NCBI RefSeq assembly: GCF_001667505.1 | Contig: NZ_LZHZ01000021.1 | Span: forward strand, 35,608 to 99,607 | Length of the DNA stretch: 64,000 nucleotides | From: Mycobacterium sp. ACS1612 | Lineage (GTDB): Bacteria > Actinomycetota > Actinomycetes > Mycobacteriales > Mycobacteriaceae | Direction of reading: 5' to 3' | Shown: positions 9,408-21,729 of the stretch, piece after piece | How positions within the stretch are numbered: position 1 is the stretch's first letter | Layout of the letters: each line of letters begins with the position of its first letter | Program-made: the position numbers and the translations under genes | Notes under the pieces: model-generated | The model's input: the letters and a program-made list of their open reading frames with translations, nothing else | Database searches by the model: none | Told to the model about the DNA's origin: nothing

Positions 9408-10073
9408 GTGCCCGCTCGCTCCCGCCGGATCCGCAAGCTTGCGGTGGTGTTGCTACTGGTGCTCGTCCTGCCGTTGGCCGTGGGCTGCGTGCGGGTACGC
9501 GCGTCCATCACGGTGTCTCCTGACGACCGGGTCTCGGGGCAGATCGTCGCCGCGGCCAAACCGCGCAACGCCGACGACAAGGGCCCGCAGCTGCTGAACA
9601 ACCTGCCGTTCGCGCAGAAGGTGGCCGTGTCGGACTACGACCGCGATGACTACGTGGGGTCCCAGGCCGTGTTCTCGGACCTGACCTTCGCCGAGCTGCC
9701 GCAGCTGGCCAATATGAACCGGGACGCCGCCGGGGTCGACATCTCGCTGCGCCGCGCGGGTGACCTGGTCATTCTGGAGGGCCGCGCCGACCTCACCTCG
9801 CTCAACGATCCCGAAGCCGACGTTTCGCTGTCCGTCGCGTTCCCCGGCGAGGTCACCTCCACCAACGGCGACCAGGTGTCGACCGAGGTGGTCGAATGGA
9901 AGCTGCGACCCGGCGTGGTCAGCACCATGAACGCGCAGGCCCGCTACACCGATCCCAGTGCCCGCTCGTTCACCGGCGCGGCGATCTGGCTGGGCCTCGC
10001 GTCGTTACTGGTGGCCGGGATCATCGGGGGTATTGCCTATACGAGTCGGGACCGCTCGCCCCGGCCGACCTGA
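9408..10073 (+). CDS. lppM: LppM, lipoprotein with C-terminal membrane anchor
   Basis: Secreted cell-envelope protein of 221 aa. The basic N-terminus PARSRRIRK, hydrophobic core LAVVLLLVLVLPL and lipobox-like AVGC give a lipoprotein signal peptide. The middle is a beta-rich LppM domain. A second membrane segment (AAIWLGLASLLVAGIIGGIAY) lies near the C-terminus, followed by a basic tail. In M. tuberculosis LppM affects phagocytosis and phosphatidylinositol mannoside phenotypes. GTG start. Separated by 36 bp from the acetyltransferase gene, and the spacer contains a 10-bp tandem duplication. Confidence 0.88.
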   Translation: MPARSRRIRKLAVVLLLVLVLPLAVGCVRVRASITVSPDDRVSGQIVAAAKPRNADDKGPQLLNNLPFAQKVAVSDYDRDDYVGSQAVFSDLTFAELPQLANMNRDAAGVDISLRRAGDLVILEGRADLTSLNDPEADVSLSVAFPGEVTSTNGDQVSTEVVEWKLRPGVVSTMNAQARYTDPSARSFTGAAIWLGLASLLVAGIIGGIAYTSRDRSPRPT

Positions 10074-10120
10074 AAGCTCTAGTCTGAGAGCACTCGGGGG
10101 CGAGTACACACACAGACTGA

Positions 10121-11236
<1,116 letters not shown>

Positions 11237-11240
11237 CAGT

Positions 11241-12812
11241 ATGACGACCCAGACACCCACGCTGGCCGCGAAAACCGGTCTGGCGCATCATCTTTGGAGG
11301 CTGAAGTCGTTTGCGGCGTCGCCGCAGGCGCGGCCAGCGTTGCTCGGCGCGGTGGGCGCGGTGATGATCACCGCAGGCGGCCTCGGTGCGGGCAGCACCA
11401 GGCTGCACGATCCACTGCTGGAGGCGCTGCACGTGTCCTGGCTGCGGTTCGGCCATGGCCTGGTGCTGTCGTCGGTGCTGCTGTGGATCGGCGTCGCACT
11501 GATGCTGTTCGCGTGGCTCTGGCTGGGCCGCCAGTTGATCGACCGCACCGCAACCGAATACACGATGGTGGCGACGACGGGCTTCTGGCTGGCGCCGCTA
11601 CTGCTGAGCGTGCCGGTGTTCAGTCGCGACACCTACTCGTATCTGGCACAGGGCGCGCTGCTGCGCGACGGATTCGACCCGTACATCGTCGGCCCGATCG
11701 ACAATCCGAACTCGTTGTTGGACAACGTCAGTCCGATCTGGACGACGACGACGGCACCCTACGGGCCTGCGTTCATTCTGGTGGCCAAGTTCGTCACGAT
11801 GTTGGTCGGCAACGACGTGGTGGCGGGAACCATGCTGCTACGGCTGTGCATGCTGCCGGGCCTGGCGCTGTTGATCTGGGCGGCGCCGAGGGTGGCCCGG
11901 CACGTCGGCGCCGACGGCGCTGCCGCGCTGTGGATCTGCGTGCTGAACCCGCTGGTGATCATCCACCTGATGGGTGGGGTGCACAACGAGATGCTGATGG
12001 TCGGCCTGATGATGGCGGGCATCGCGCTGACGTTCAGCGGGCGCCGCATCTGGGGGGTGGGATTGATCGCGGTCGCAGTGGCTGTCAAAGCCACAGCGGG
12101 ACTGGCCCTCCCGTTCATGGTGTGGGTGTGGATGCGGCATCTCCGCGATCGGCGGGGCTACCGCCCGGCGAAGGCGTTCGCCGCGGCGACGGCGGCGTCG
12201 GGACTGATCTTCGTCGCGGTGTTCGCGGTGTTGTCATGGCTGGCCGGAGTGGGCATCGGCTGGCTGACCGCACTGGCGGGTTCGGTGAAGATCATCAATT
12301 GGTTGACCATACCGACCGCCGCGTCGAACCTGATCAATGCGATCGGCGGCCTGCTGTTCCCGGTGAACTTCTACGCCGTGCTCGATGTCACCCGCATCAT
12401 CGGGATCGCGATCATCGCGATATCACTTCCCTTGCTGTGGTGGCGGTTTCGGCACAGCGACCGCGAGGCGCTGGTCGGCATCGCGTTGGTGATGATCGTG
12501 GTGGTGCTGTTCGTCCCCGCAGCGCTGCCGTGGTACTACACCTGGCCGCTGGCGGTGGTGGCGGCGCTGGCCCAGTCGCGTCAGGCGATCGCGGTGATCG
12601 CGGGGCTTTCGACGTGGATCACGGTGATATGGAAACCCGACGGCGCCCACGGCATGTACTCGTGGATCCATGTGCTGCTGGCCACCGCTTGCGCTGTGGC
12701 GGCGTGGTATTCGCTGGCGAAGGCGCCTGAGCCTAGTAAGCCATCGCTTGGGCCCGACGCACCACTTCCCGGGCCTGATGTGAATGCAGCGCGTCCACAG
12801 GACGCGCATTAG
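11241..12812 (+). CDS. mptA: MptA, alpha-1,6-mannosyltransferase of lipomannan synthesis
   Basis: GT-C type polytopic membrane glycosyltransferase of 523 aa using polyprenyl-phosphomannose. It elongates the distal alpha-1,6-mannan core of lipomannan and lipoarabinomannan. About a dozen hydrophobic segments are visible. The loop SRDTYSYLAQGALLRDGFDPY after the third segment carries the conserved Asp region (seen as SRDTYSYLAQG). The start is ATG 11241, 4 bp after the prenyl synthase stop. The last 80 bp overlap, tail to tail, the gene for the Rv2175c homologue, so the Pro-rich hydrophilic C-terminus is coded on both strands. Confidence 0.93.
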   Translation: MTTQTPTLAAKTGLAHHLWRLKSFAASPQARPALLGAVGAVMITAGGLGAGSTRLHDPLLEALHVSWLRFGHGLVLSSVLLWIGVALMLFAWLWLGRQLIDRTATEYTMVATTGFWLAPLLLSVPVFSRDTYSYLAQGALLRDGFDPYIVGPIDNPNSLLDNVSPIWTTTTAPYGPAFILVAKFVTMLVGNDVVAGTMLLRLCMLPGLALLIWAAPRVARHVGADGAAALWICVLNPLVIIHLMGGVHNEMLMVGLMMAGIALTFSGRRIWGVGLIAVAVAVKATAGLALPFMVWVWMRHLRDRRGYRPAKAFAAATAASGLIFVAVFAVLSWLAGVGIGWLTALAGSVKIINWLTIPTAASNLINAIGGLLFPVNFYAVLDVTRIIGIAIIAISLPLLWWRFRHSDREALVGIALVMIVVVLFVPAALPWYYTWPLAVVAALAQSRQAIAVIAGLSTWITVIWKPDGAHGMYSWIHVLLATACAVAAWYSLAKAPEPSKPSLGPDAPLPGPDVNAARPQDAH

Positions 12813-13137
12813 CCTGCCGCTCCTTGCTTCCGTCGTGGCTGATGGTCAGCGACGGGTCCGGAGTGAACAGCCACCGCACGATCTCGGTGTCGTGGTAGCC
12901 ACCGTCGTGGAGCACCACGAGCAACCCGGGCAGGCTCTTCACCACGTGGCCAGTGTCGTCGAAGAACACCTTGGGCACCACCACCGTGCCGTCGCGGCGC
13001 ACCGCGACCAGGTGGCCGTCCCGCAATTGCTGATGCACCTTCGTCACGGCGACCCCGAGCAAATTCGCAACGGTAGGTAGGTCGTAAACGGCCTCGCCGG
13101 GGTCCAGAACGTCGTCGGCGGCCGGAATGCTGCTCAC
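12733..13137 (-). CDS. DNA-binding protein, PknL substrate (Rv2175c homologue)
   Basis: A 134-aa winged-helix-type DNA-binding protein. Residues ~14-75 form the helix-turn-helix region (YDLPTVANLLGVAVTKVHQQ..HLVAVRRDGTVVVPKVFF). The conserved C-terminus includes NARPVDALHSHQAREVV. In M. tuberculosis this protein is phosphorylated by PknL, which lowers DNA binding. The gene is divergent from pknL with only 36 bp between starts, so the two probably share a control region. The GTG start is chosen to match the known N-terminus (SIPAADDVLDPGE); the frame stays open far upstream but that part is antisense to pknL. The 3' end overlaps mptA by 80 bp. Confidence 0.92.
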   Translation of the reverse strand: MSSIPAADDVLDPGEAVYDLPTVANLLGVAVTKVHQQLRDGHLVAVRRDGTVVVPKVFFDDTGHVVKSLPGLLVVLHDGGYHDTEIVRWLFTPDPSLTISHDGSKERQANARPVDALHSHQAREVVRRAQAMAY

Positions 13138-13173
13138 CGCACAGAGTCTAAGTCCAAAGGGGTGCCTCGTAAC

Positions 13174-14391
13174 ATGTGTTCGGTGGAGGCCTACCAGCAA
13201 TCCGACCCACTCGTCGGGGCCGTGCTGGACGGGCGCTATCGCGTCGAGGTGATGATCGCGACGGGCGGCATGTCCGCGGTGTACCGGGGACTCGATCTGC
13301 GGCTCGATCGGCCGGTGGCGCTGAAGGTCATGGACTCCCGATACGCCGGAGACAACCAGTTCCTCACCCGATTTCAGCGCGAGGCCCGCGCGGTGGCCCG
13401 GCTCAAAGACCCCGGCCTCGTCGCGGTGTACGACCAGGGCATCGACGGCCAGCATCCCTTTCTGGTGATGGAACTCATCGAAGGGGGCACGCTTCGCGAA
13501 CTGTTGCGTGAACGCGGCCCGATGCCGCCGCACGCGGTCGCCGCGGTGTTGCGGCCGGTGCTCAGCGGACTGGCGGTGGCGCACCGCGCCGGCCTGGTGC
13601 ACCGCGACATCAAACCGGAGAACGTGTTGATCTCCGACGACGGCGAAGTCAAGATCGCCGACTTCGGTCTGGTGCGAGCGGTCGCCGAGGCCAAGATCAC
13701 CTCCACCAGCGTCATTTTGGGCACGGCGGCCTACCTGTCGCCGGAACAGGTCAGCACCGGCGACGCGGGACCATGCAGCGACGTGTACTCGGTCGGCATC
13801 CTGGCCTACGAACTGCTGACCGGGGTCACGCCGTTCACCGGGGACTCGGCGCTGGCGGTCGCATACCAGCGGATGGACAACGACGTCCCGCCACCCAGCC
13901 GCAGGATCGCCGGTGTGCCAGCACAATTCGACGAGTTGGTGGCCCATGCGACCGCACGCGAACCCGCCGACCGCTACACTGACGCGCACGACATGGGCGC
14001 CGACCTGGAGGCGATCGTCGCGGAACTCGCCCTCCCCCCGTTCCGCGTACCGGCCCCCCGCAACTCGGCGCAGCACGCGTCGGCGGCGTTGCACCACAGC
14101 CACATGCAGGATCAGCAGGTGACCGCCGTGACCACCGCGAGACCGCCCGCCCCTGCCGTGCTGACCCCACGCCAGCACACCCGAGAACTCACTCGCGTCA
14201 GCTGGCCGCAGCAGCCCGAATATGCGCCCGCCTCAGGGCAATTCGCCGGGATCGATCTCGAGGACTTCTACTGGGCCCGGCAGCGCGCCAGACGCGTGCT
14301 GGTGCTCTGGGTACTTTCCGTGTTGACACTGACGGCCCTGATCGCCGCCGCGGCGTGGACGCTCGGCAGCAATATCGGCAACCTGGTCTAG
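13174..14391 (+). CDS. pknL: PknL, transmembrane Ser/Thr protein kinase
   Basis: Eukaryotic-like kinase of ~405 aa. The kinase domain occupies about residues 17-280, with ATP-binding Lys in VALKVMDS, catalytic loop HRDIKPEN, DFG motif (IADFGLV) and an activation loop containing TSTS. A Pro-rich juxtamembrane linker (~residues 290-360) leads to one membrane segment (VLVLWVLSVLTLTALIAAAAW). Almost nothing lies outside the membrane, and there are no PASTA repeats. ATG 13174 has AAAGGGG upstream; GTG 13183 matches the M. tuberculosis N-terminus equally well. Divergent from its substrate gene; its stop is 1 bp from the end of the next minus-strand gene. Confidence 0.95.
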   Translation: MCSVEAYQQSDPLVGAVLDGRYRVEVMIATGGMSAVYRGLDLRLDRPVALKVMDSRYAGDNQFLTRFQREARAVARLKDPGLVAVYDQGIDGQHPFLVMELIEGGTLRELLRERGPMPPHAVAAVLRPVLSGLAVAHRAGLVHRDIKPENVLISDDGEVKIADFGLVRAVAEAKITSTSVILGTAAYLSPEQVSTGDAGPCSDVYSVGILAYELLTGVTPFTGDSALAVAYQRMDNDVPPPSRRIAGVPAQFDELVAHATAREPADRYTDAHDMGADLEAIVAELALPPFRVPAPRNSAQHASAALHHSHMQDQQVTAVTTARPPAPAVLTPRQHTRELTRVSWPQQPEYAPASGQFAGIDLEDFYWARQRARRVLVLWVLSVLTLTALIAAAAWTLGSNIGNLV

Positions 14392-14392
14392 C

Positions 14393-14608
14393 TCACCTGA
14401 CGAACGGCACACCTGGCTGGCAGCGTCCGGTTGCGGCATGCATCCAGCCGTCGTGGCGTGCCATGAACACCGCGATGCGTCGGCGACCGGACCACCCGCA
14501 GGTGCACCCCGCCGTGCGGTCGGTGACGGTCACCACGCCGGAGAATGCCGGCGCGGTAGGAAACTGTTTCAGGTCGACAACTGCGGTGCTCAAGAAAGTC
14601 CCCCACAT
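14393..14608 (-). CDS. Small Cys/Trp-motif hypothetical protein
   Basis: About 71 aa. It contains TAGCTCGWSGRRRIAVFMAR, a CxCGWSG motif that recurs in small mycobacterial proteins of unknown function. ATG 14608 has GAGG immediately adjacent; a TTG six codons downstream with GGGGGA before it is an alternative start. The end is 1 bp from the pknL stop. The antisense and other-frame ORFs here look random, and codon use in this frame is reasonable, but the evidence is modest. No function proposed. Confidence 0.5.
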   Translation of the reverse strand: MWGTFLSTAVVDLKQFPTAPAFSGVVTVTDRTAGCTCGWSGRRRIAVFMARHDGWMHAATGRCQPGVPFVR

Positions 14609-14679
14609 CCTCAACTGGCCGCTCGTGCCAAGTAGCCACCACAAACAATATTGACAGGGGCGCAAGTAATAAATCGGGT

Positions 14680-14705
14680 GTTTCCCTATCTCGATTTCTG
14701 GGTAT
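14680..14705 (+). promoter_or_regulatory. SigF-type promoter upstream of the monooxygenase
   Basis: GTTT at 14680-14683, a 16-nt spacer, and GGGTAT at 14700-14705 match the mycobacterial SigF consensus (GTTT-N15-17-GGGTAT). Transcription would start near 14712, leaving a leader of about 70 nt before the ATG at 14783. Inferred from sequence only. Confidence 0.6.
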
Positions 14706-14724
14706 TGCGCGGCCGAGCTTCGAG

Positions 14725-14761
14725 TACTACAGTCGTAGTGAATTAATTCATCACTTGATGA
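14725..14761 (+). promoter_or_regulatory. Three consecutive inverted repeats in the monooxygenase leader
   Basis: ACTAC-AGTC-GTAGT (14726-14739), the perfect palindrome TGAATTAATTCA (14739-14750) and TCATC-ACTT-GATGA (14748-14761) follow one another. The first resembles the BlaI/MecI operator consensus (TACTACA..TGTAGTA), and the arm-4-arm format suggests a dimeric repressor. No matching regulator gene is visible in the window. Confidence 0.55.
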
Positions 14762-14782
14762 GATCACGACGAGGTGGTTGAC

Positions 14783-17852
<3,070 letters not shown>

Positions 17853-18350
17853 TTACCGCTGGGCTGGCAGTTCCCCCTCGGTCATCAGGCGAAATCGCAC
17901 CAGGTTGTGCTTCGCGTCGACCAGGGCGTCATGGGCGTCGCGGGGCCGCGGCGGCATCCGCGGCGACCCGCGGTCCTCCCAGAACTGGCGCAACTCGCGG
18001 GTGAAGCGCGGGATCGCGGGCGGCAGGTCGGTCATCGGGCCCCACAGCTGGCACAGCACCACATGGTCGTAGGCGCCGACCCAGGCCCACAACTCGATCG
18101 GCTCGTCGCCGTCCACCCCGAAGAAGTCCTCCAGGTCCGTCCGGATCTGCCGACGCGAGCGCCACAGCGGCGACGCGGGCGACGGCAGCTTGGGTAGCAC
18201 ATGCTTACGCACCCAGCTGCCGGCCCGCTCCGGGTCGAATTCCGTTGAGATGGCGTAATATTCGCGCCCGTCCTCGGCCGCGACGCCGATCGAGATCAAC
18301 TCGATGGTGCGGCCGTTGTCGATGAATTCAGTGTCGTAGAAGTACCGCAC
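17853..18350 (-). CDS. Rv2179c-type 3'-5' exoribonuclease (DEDD superfamily)
   Basis: A 165-aa RNase H-fold exonuclease. The opening MRYFYDTEFIDNG holds the first catalytic Asp and Glu (YDTEF), and the C-terminal DAHDALVDAKHNLVRFR supplies the remaining acidic residues. The M. tuberculosis homologue is a founding member of a bacterial exoribonuclease family distantly related to RNase T, acting on 3' overhangs. Only 2 bp from the membrane protein gene upstream, so an operon with Rv2180c-like and aroG genes is likely. Confidence 0.9.
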   Translation of the reverse strand: MRYFYDTEFIDNGRTIELISIGVAAEDGREYYAISTEFDPERAGSWVRKHVLPKLPSPASPLWRSRRQIRTDLEDFFGVDGDEPIELWAWVGAYDHVVLCQLWGPMTDLPPAIPRFTRELRQFWEDRGSPRMPPRPRDAHDALVDAKHNLVRFRLMTEGELPAQR

Positions 18351-18352
18351 GC

Positions 18353-19234
18353 CTACGACACCTGAGCCGTTTCCAGGTCGGAACGTGATTGCGGTACCGC
18401 GGCGGCGTGAATCTCAAGGTCGAGTTGCTTGTCGACCTCGCTGTCCTCCGGAAAATGCGGCTCCCCCGCGATCACGTGCTGCAGCCACAACTTGGCCTGC
18501 ACCACCGGCCTGCGCAGCCTGCGTTCCCGTTCCAGCGCCCGGTGCATCTTGCGCGGCTTGTTGCAGTAGCGCCACCGCGCCCACGGTGCGTGCGGCCGGG
18601 ACAGCCGGATGGCGCCGATGAGCAGCAGCGGGGTCATGAACATCCCGACCAGCCCGGTCCACACCTTGCCCTTGAGCAGCACGATCACCGCGAACATCAG
18701 CGTCAGCACCGCGGCGGCGACCACCAGGGCCCGCGCCTCGAAGGACTGCTCCTCGCGCCAGATGGTGACGTCGAAGAACGACAGCGGGTTGAACCCGAGG
18801 ATCAGCAGACCTGCGACCGCGACGGCGGCGAACACCGCGTCCACCGACGTGCGGCCGTCCTCGGCCCAGTAGACGTCCTGCAGATGCAGGATCAGCGCGA
18901 ACTCGTCGAGCACCAACGCCGCGCCGATGCCGAAAAATGTTGCCGCGACCGTGAATTCGGGTACTCCCCCGTCGACCGCCAGAGTCACCATCGAGACCCC
19001 GGAGAGCATGACCAAGATCACACCGATGACCACGTGGTGGATGTGCAAGCCGCCTCCGGCGGAGATGTTGCGCGGCTGCCACCACTTGCGTGGCGCATCG
19101 CTGTCCTGGTGGCTGCGGATGTACCGCACGATCGTGCGGGTCACGAAGAACGTCAAGATGAACGCGACGAGGCAGAACACCAGCGGAAGCCGCCCATGTG
19201 GGATGGACAGATTCAGGCCGAACGTCGCGTGCAC
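18353..19234 (-). CDS. Integral membrane protein (Rv2180c homologue)
   Basis: Polytopic membrane protein of 293 aa with about seven hydrophobic segments. The first is [18 protein letters not shown] His-containing loop ([17 protein letters not shown]) and an acidic loop ([17 protein letters not shown]) are conserved features. A ~70-residue Arg-rich cytoplasmic tail follows. No enzymatic family is recognised; the [20 protein letters not shown] pattern could bind metal, but this is speculation. Divergent from the mannosyltransferase gene across an 84-bp spacer. Confidence 0.85.
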   Translation of the reverse strand: MHATFGLNLSIPHGRLPLVFCLVAFILTFFVTRTIVRYIRSHQDSDAPRKWWQPRNISAGGGLHIHHVVIGVILVMLSGVSMVTLAVDGGVPEFTVAATFFGIGAALVLDEFALILHLQDVYWAEDGRTSVDAVFAAVAVAGLLILGFNPLSFFDVTIWREEQSFEARALVVAAAVLTLMFAVIVLLKGKVWTGLVGMFMTPLLLIGAIRLSRPHAPWARWRYCNKPRKMHRALERERRLRRPVVQAKLWLQHVIAGEPHFPEDSEVDKQLDLEIHAAAVPQSRSDLETAQVS

Positions 19235-19318
19235 GCAGAAAACTTACGCCGAGGGCCGCGTGTCAGGGACGGGATACTGCCCGACTCGCCGGTGGGCCCC
19301 GATACGCTGGTCTGCGAC

Positions 19319-20572
19319 ATGAGTAATCGGCGGTCGCCCGGCGGGGCTGTTTGGTGGCCCACACTCGCCTGGCGGCTGTTTCAATTGCTCACCGTGGCGG
19401 CCCTGGTGTGGGCGGGTTGGCGGCTGCTGGGCCACATCCCGTACCGCATCGACATCGAGGTGTACCGGATGGGCGGACGCGCGTGGCTCGACGGCCGTCC
19501 CCTCTACGCCGACGGCGCGATGTTCCACACCCGCGCTGGCCTGGACCTGCCGTTCACGTATCCGCCGCTGGCCGCGGTCGCGTTCGCGCCGTTCGCCTGG
19601 CTGACGCTGAACGTGGCCAGTGTCGCGATCACGCTGACCACACTGGTGCTCCTGATCGCGTCGACGGTGATCGTGCTGAGCGGGCTGGACGTAATGGCCT
19701 CACCGGTGCGCCGCTGCTGGCTAGCGGCCGCGATAGTCGCCCCCGCGATCATCTACCTGGAACCGATCCGGTCGAACTTCGACTTCGGTCAGATCAACGT
19801 CGTGCTGATGACGCTCGTGATCGCCGACTGCGTGCCGCGCAAGACGCCGTGGCCGCGCGGCATGCTGCTCGGTGTCGCGATCGCGCTGAAGCTCACCCCC
19901 GCAGTGTTTCTCCTCTATTTCCTGCTGCGCCGCGATACCCGCGCATTGCTGGTCACCGTCGCCTCGGCGGCGGTGGCCACACTTACCGGTTTCGCGTTCG
20001 CCTGGAAGGACTCGTGGGAGTACTGGACCGACACGGTCCGCAACACCGACCGGATCGGCACCGCGACGCTGAACACGAACCAGAACATCGCGGGCGCACT
20101 GGCCCGGCTGGGCCTCGGCGAGGGCGAGCGTTTCGTGCTGTGGACGGTGGCCTGCTTCGCGGTGCTCGGGCTGACGGTGTGGGCGGTGCGCCGGGTGCTG
20201 CGCGCCGACCAACCGGTGCTCGCGCTGACCTGCGTGGCGATGTTCGGGCTGGTGGTGTCGCCGGTCTCGTGGTCGCACCACTGGGTGTGGGCGCTGCCGG
20301 GGCTGGTGGTGATGATCGTAACGGCGGTCCGTCTGCGGCACATCGGCCTCGGCGTGGTGGCCGCAGTGGGTATCGCGTTGATGGTGTGGACACCCATACC
20401 GCTGATGCCCGAGCACCACGAGACGTCGGCGTCGCTGTGGCGTCAGCTGGCAGGCGGCTCGTACGCGTGGTGGGCGATCGCCATGATCGCGGTGGCGGGC
20501 ACGGTGTCCGCGGGTTGGGCCACGCGTCCGGTCAGCCCGCAGCTGCTTCCGGCATCCGCGCCGGCGGCTTGA
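19319..20572 (+). CDS. GT87 alpha-1,2-mannosyltransferase (Rv2181 homologue)
   Basis: GT-C membrane glycosyltransferase of 417 aa. In mycobacteria Rv2181 adds the alpha-1,2-mannose branches to the lipomannan/lipoarabinomannan backbone using polyprenyl-phosphomannose. Seen: a first membrane segment, then the loop [22 protein letters not shown] with the conserved acidic residues (as [11 protein letters not shown]), and about ten further membrane segments (e.g. [20 protein letters not shown]). ATG 19319 chosen; the open frame extends ~310 codons upstream only because it is antisense to the preceding gene. The 3' end overlaps the acyltransferase gene by 41 bp. Confidence 0.92.
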   Translation: MSNRRSPGGAVWWPTLAWRLFQLLTVAALVWAGWRLLGHIPYRIDIEVYRMGGRAWLDGRPLYADGAMFHTRAGLDLPFTYPPLAAVAFAPFAWLTLNVASVAITLTTLVLLIASTVIVLSGLDVMASPVRRCWLAAAIVAPAIIYLEPIRSNFDFGQINVVLMTLVIADCVPRKTPWPRGMLLGVAIALKLTPAVFLLYFLLRRDTRALLVTVASAAVATLTGFAFAWKDSWEYWTDTVRNTDRIGTATLNTNQNIAGALARLGLGEGERFVLWTVACFAVLGLTVWAVRRVLRADQPVLALTCVAMFGLVVSPVSWSHHWVWALPGLVVMIVTAVRLRHIGLGVVAAVGIALMVWTPIPLMPEHHETSASLWRQLAGGSYAWWAIAMIAVAGTVSAGWATRPVSPQLLPASAPAA

Positions 20573-21257
20573 TAGCCGCCTCAGCTTTTCCCTCTTTGAC
20601 ATCGGCGGCGTACAGGTCGACGTAATCCTGACCGGAAAGCCGCATCAGCTCGTACATGACCTCGTCGATGACGGCGCGCTCGATGAATCGGTTGCCTGCC
20701 AGACCCTCAAACCGGCTGAAGTCCATCGGCTTGCCGAACTTGACATGAACCCGGCCGAACCGCCACATCTTGCTACCAGGCGGGTTGACGACATTGGTTC
20801 CGATCATCGCGACGGGAATCACGGGGACGCCTGATTCCAGCGCGAGCCGGGCCAGCCCGGTCTTGCCCTTGTACAGCCGGCCGTCGGGCGACCGGGTGCC
20901 CTCCGGGTACATGCCCAGCAACTTGCCTTCGTTCAGGATGCGCTGCGCGGTGTCCAGCGCGCTCTTCGCGCTGTCGGCGTCGGTGCGGTCGATCGGCACC
21001 TGTCCGGCGACGGTGTAGAACCAGCGGGTGAACCACCCTTTGATGCCGGTGCCGGTGAAGTATTCGGCCTTCGCCAGGAAGGTGATCCGGCGCGAAACGA
21101 CGAGCGGCAGATAGAAGCTGTCGGCGACGGCGAGGTGGTTACTGGCGAGGATCATCGGGCCGGAGTGCGGAACATATTCCAGCCCTTCGACTTTCGGACG
21201 TCCCAGTAAAGACAGCAACGGGCCCATGAAGACGTACTTGAAAAGCCAGTACCACAT
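20532..21257 (-). CDS. 1-acyl-sn-glycerol-3-phosphate acyltransferase (PlsC family, Rv2182c)
   Basis: Membrane-associated acyltransferase of 241 aa making phosphatidic acid. The catalytic HX4D box is in [13 protein letters not shown]. The glycerol-phosphate-binding motif [13 protein letters not shown], and [14 protein letters not shown], are also present. ATG 21257 ([14 protein letters not shown]) matches the family N-terminus better than the upstream ATG. It is the last gene of a minus-strand run with the ArsA-like ATPase and SRPBCC genes, but a hairpin in the 85-bp spacer suggests its own transcription unit. Confidence 0.92.
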   Translation of the reverse strand: MWYWLFKYVFMGPLLSLLGRPKVEGLEYVPHSGPMILASNHLAVADSFYLPLVVSRRITFLAKAEYFTGTGIKGWFTRWFYTVAGQVPIDRTDADSAKSALDTAQRILNEGKLLGMYPEGTRSPDGRLYKGKTGLARLALESGVPVIPVAMIGTNVVNPPGSKMWRFGRVHVKFGKPMDFSRFEGLAGNRFIERAVIDEVMYELMRLSGQDYVDLYAADVKEGKAEAAIKPPARMPEAAAG

Positions 21258-21320
21258 GGACCCTCCCCACCAATGGAGCACCGGACGGTGCTTTGCGACA
21301 ACTTTACCTACACGGTGTGG

Positions 21321-21340
21321 GTGCGGCCACAGGGCCGCAC
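21321..21340 (-). terminator. Hairpin terminator after the Pro-rich hypothetical gene
   Basis: Perfect 8-bp inverted repeat GTGCGGCC (21321-21328) / GGCCGCAC (21333-21340) with loop ACAG, placed 2 bp past the stop at 21343. There is no T-run, as is common for mycobacterial terminators. Confidence 0.6.
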
Positions 21341-21342
21341 GC

Positions 21343-21729
21343 TCACTCCTCCACCGTCACGGGAATGTGTTGATAGCGCCCGGGGCCGTTCGGCGGGGGT
21401 TCACCGTCCGGTGGCGGCGGCGGTTCGCCAGGACCGGACGGGCCCTGCGGTGCGCCCGGGCCGTTCGCTGTGCCTTCGACGAGCGCGCGCACCACCGCCA
21501 GCAGCGCAACGCTGTGCTCGGCGATGACGTCGAGCAGCGGATGCTGCTCACCCGCGGCCAAGGCCGCCAGCGCGCACACCGGGCACCAGACCTGCTGGCA
21601 CGCGCCGGGCCCGCCTGCACTACCGGCAGCCCGCTCGGCCGCCAGTCGCACCACGGGGTCGAGCTTGTCGAGGATGGTCTGGGCCAGCTGCCGCAGTTCG
21701 GGAACGATATCGGAGTGGCCCTCCGTCAT
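21343..21729 (-). CDS. Pro-rich conserved hypothetical protein (Rv2183c homologue)
   Basis: About 128 aa. The N-terminal half is helical (MTEGHSDIVPELRQLAQTIL). A CPVCALAALAAGEQHP motif with two Cys (WCPVC) recalls a small metal or redox site. The C-terminal third is Pro/Gly-rich and low in complexity. The ATG overlaps the stop of the ArsA-like ATPase gene (ATGA), implying coupling to that ATPase. The gene order is conserved in mycobacteria. Function unknown; a partner or regulator of the ATPase is a reasonable guess only. Confidence 0.8.
   Translation of the reverse strand: MTEGHSDIVPELRQLAQTILDKLDPVVRLAAERAAGSAGGPGACQQVWCPVCALAALAAGEQHPLLDVIAEHSVALLAVVRALVEGTANGPGAPQGPSGPGEPPPPPDGEPPPNGPGRYQHIPVTVEE

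Noticed and set aside
13138..14178. Upstream extension of the Rv2175c-like ORF
   Set aside because: It runs antisense to pknL; the protein family starts near 13137.
14392..14773. Insertion sequence or transposon remnant in the pknL-aroG gap
   Set aside because: No transposase fragment, terminal inverted repeats or target duplications are visible; the inverted repeats are short operator-like dyads next to a promoter.
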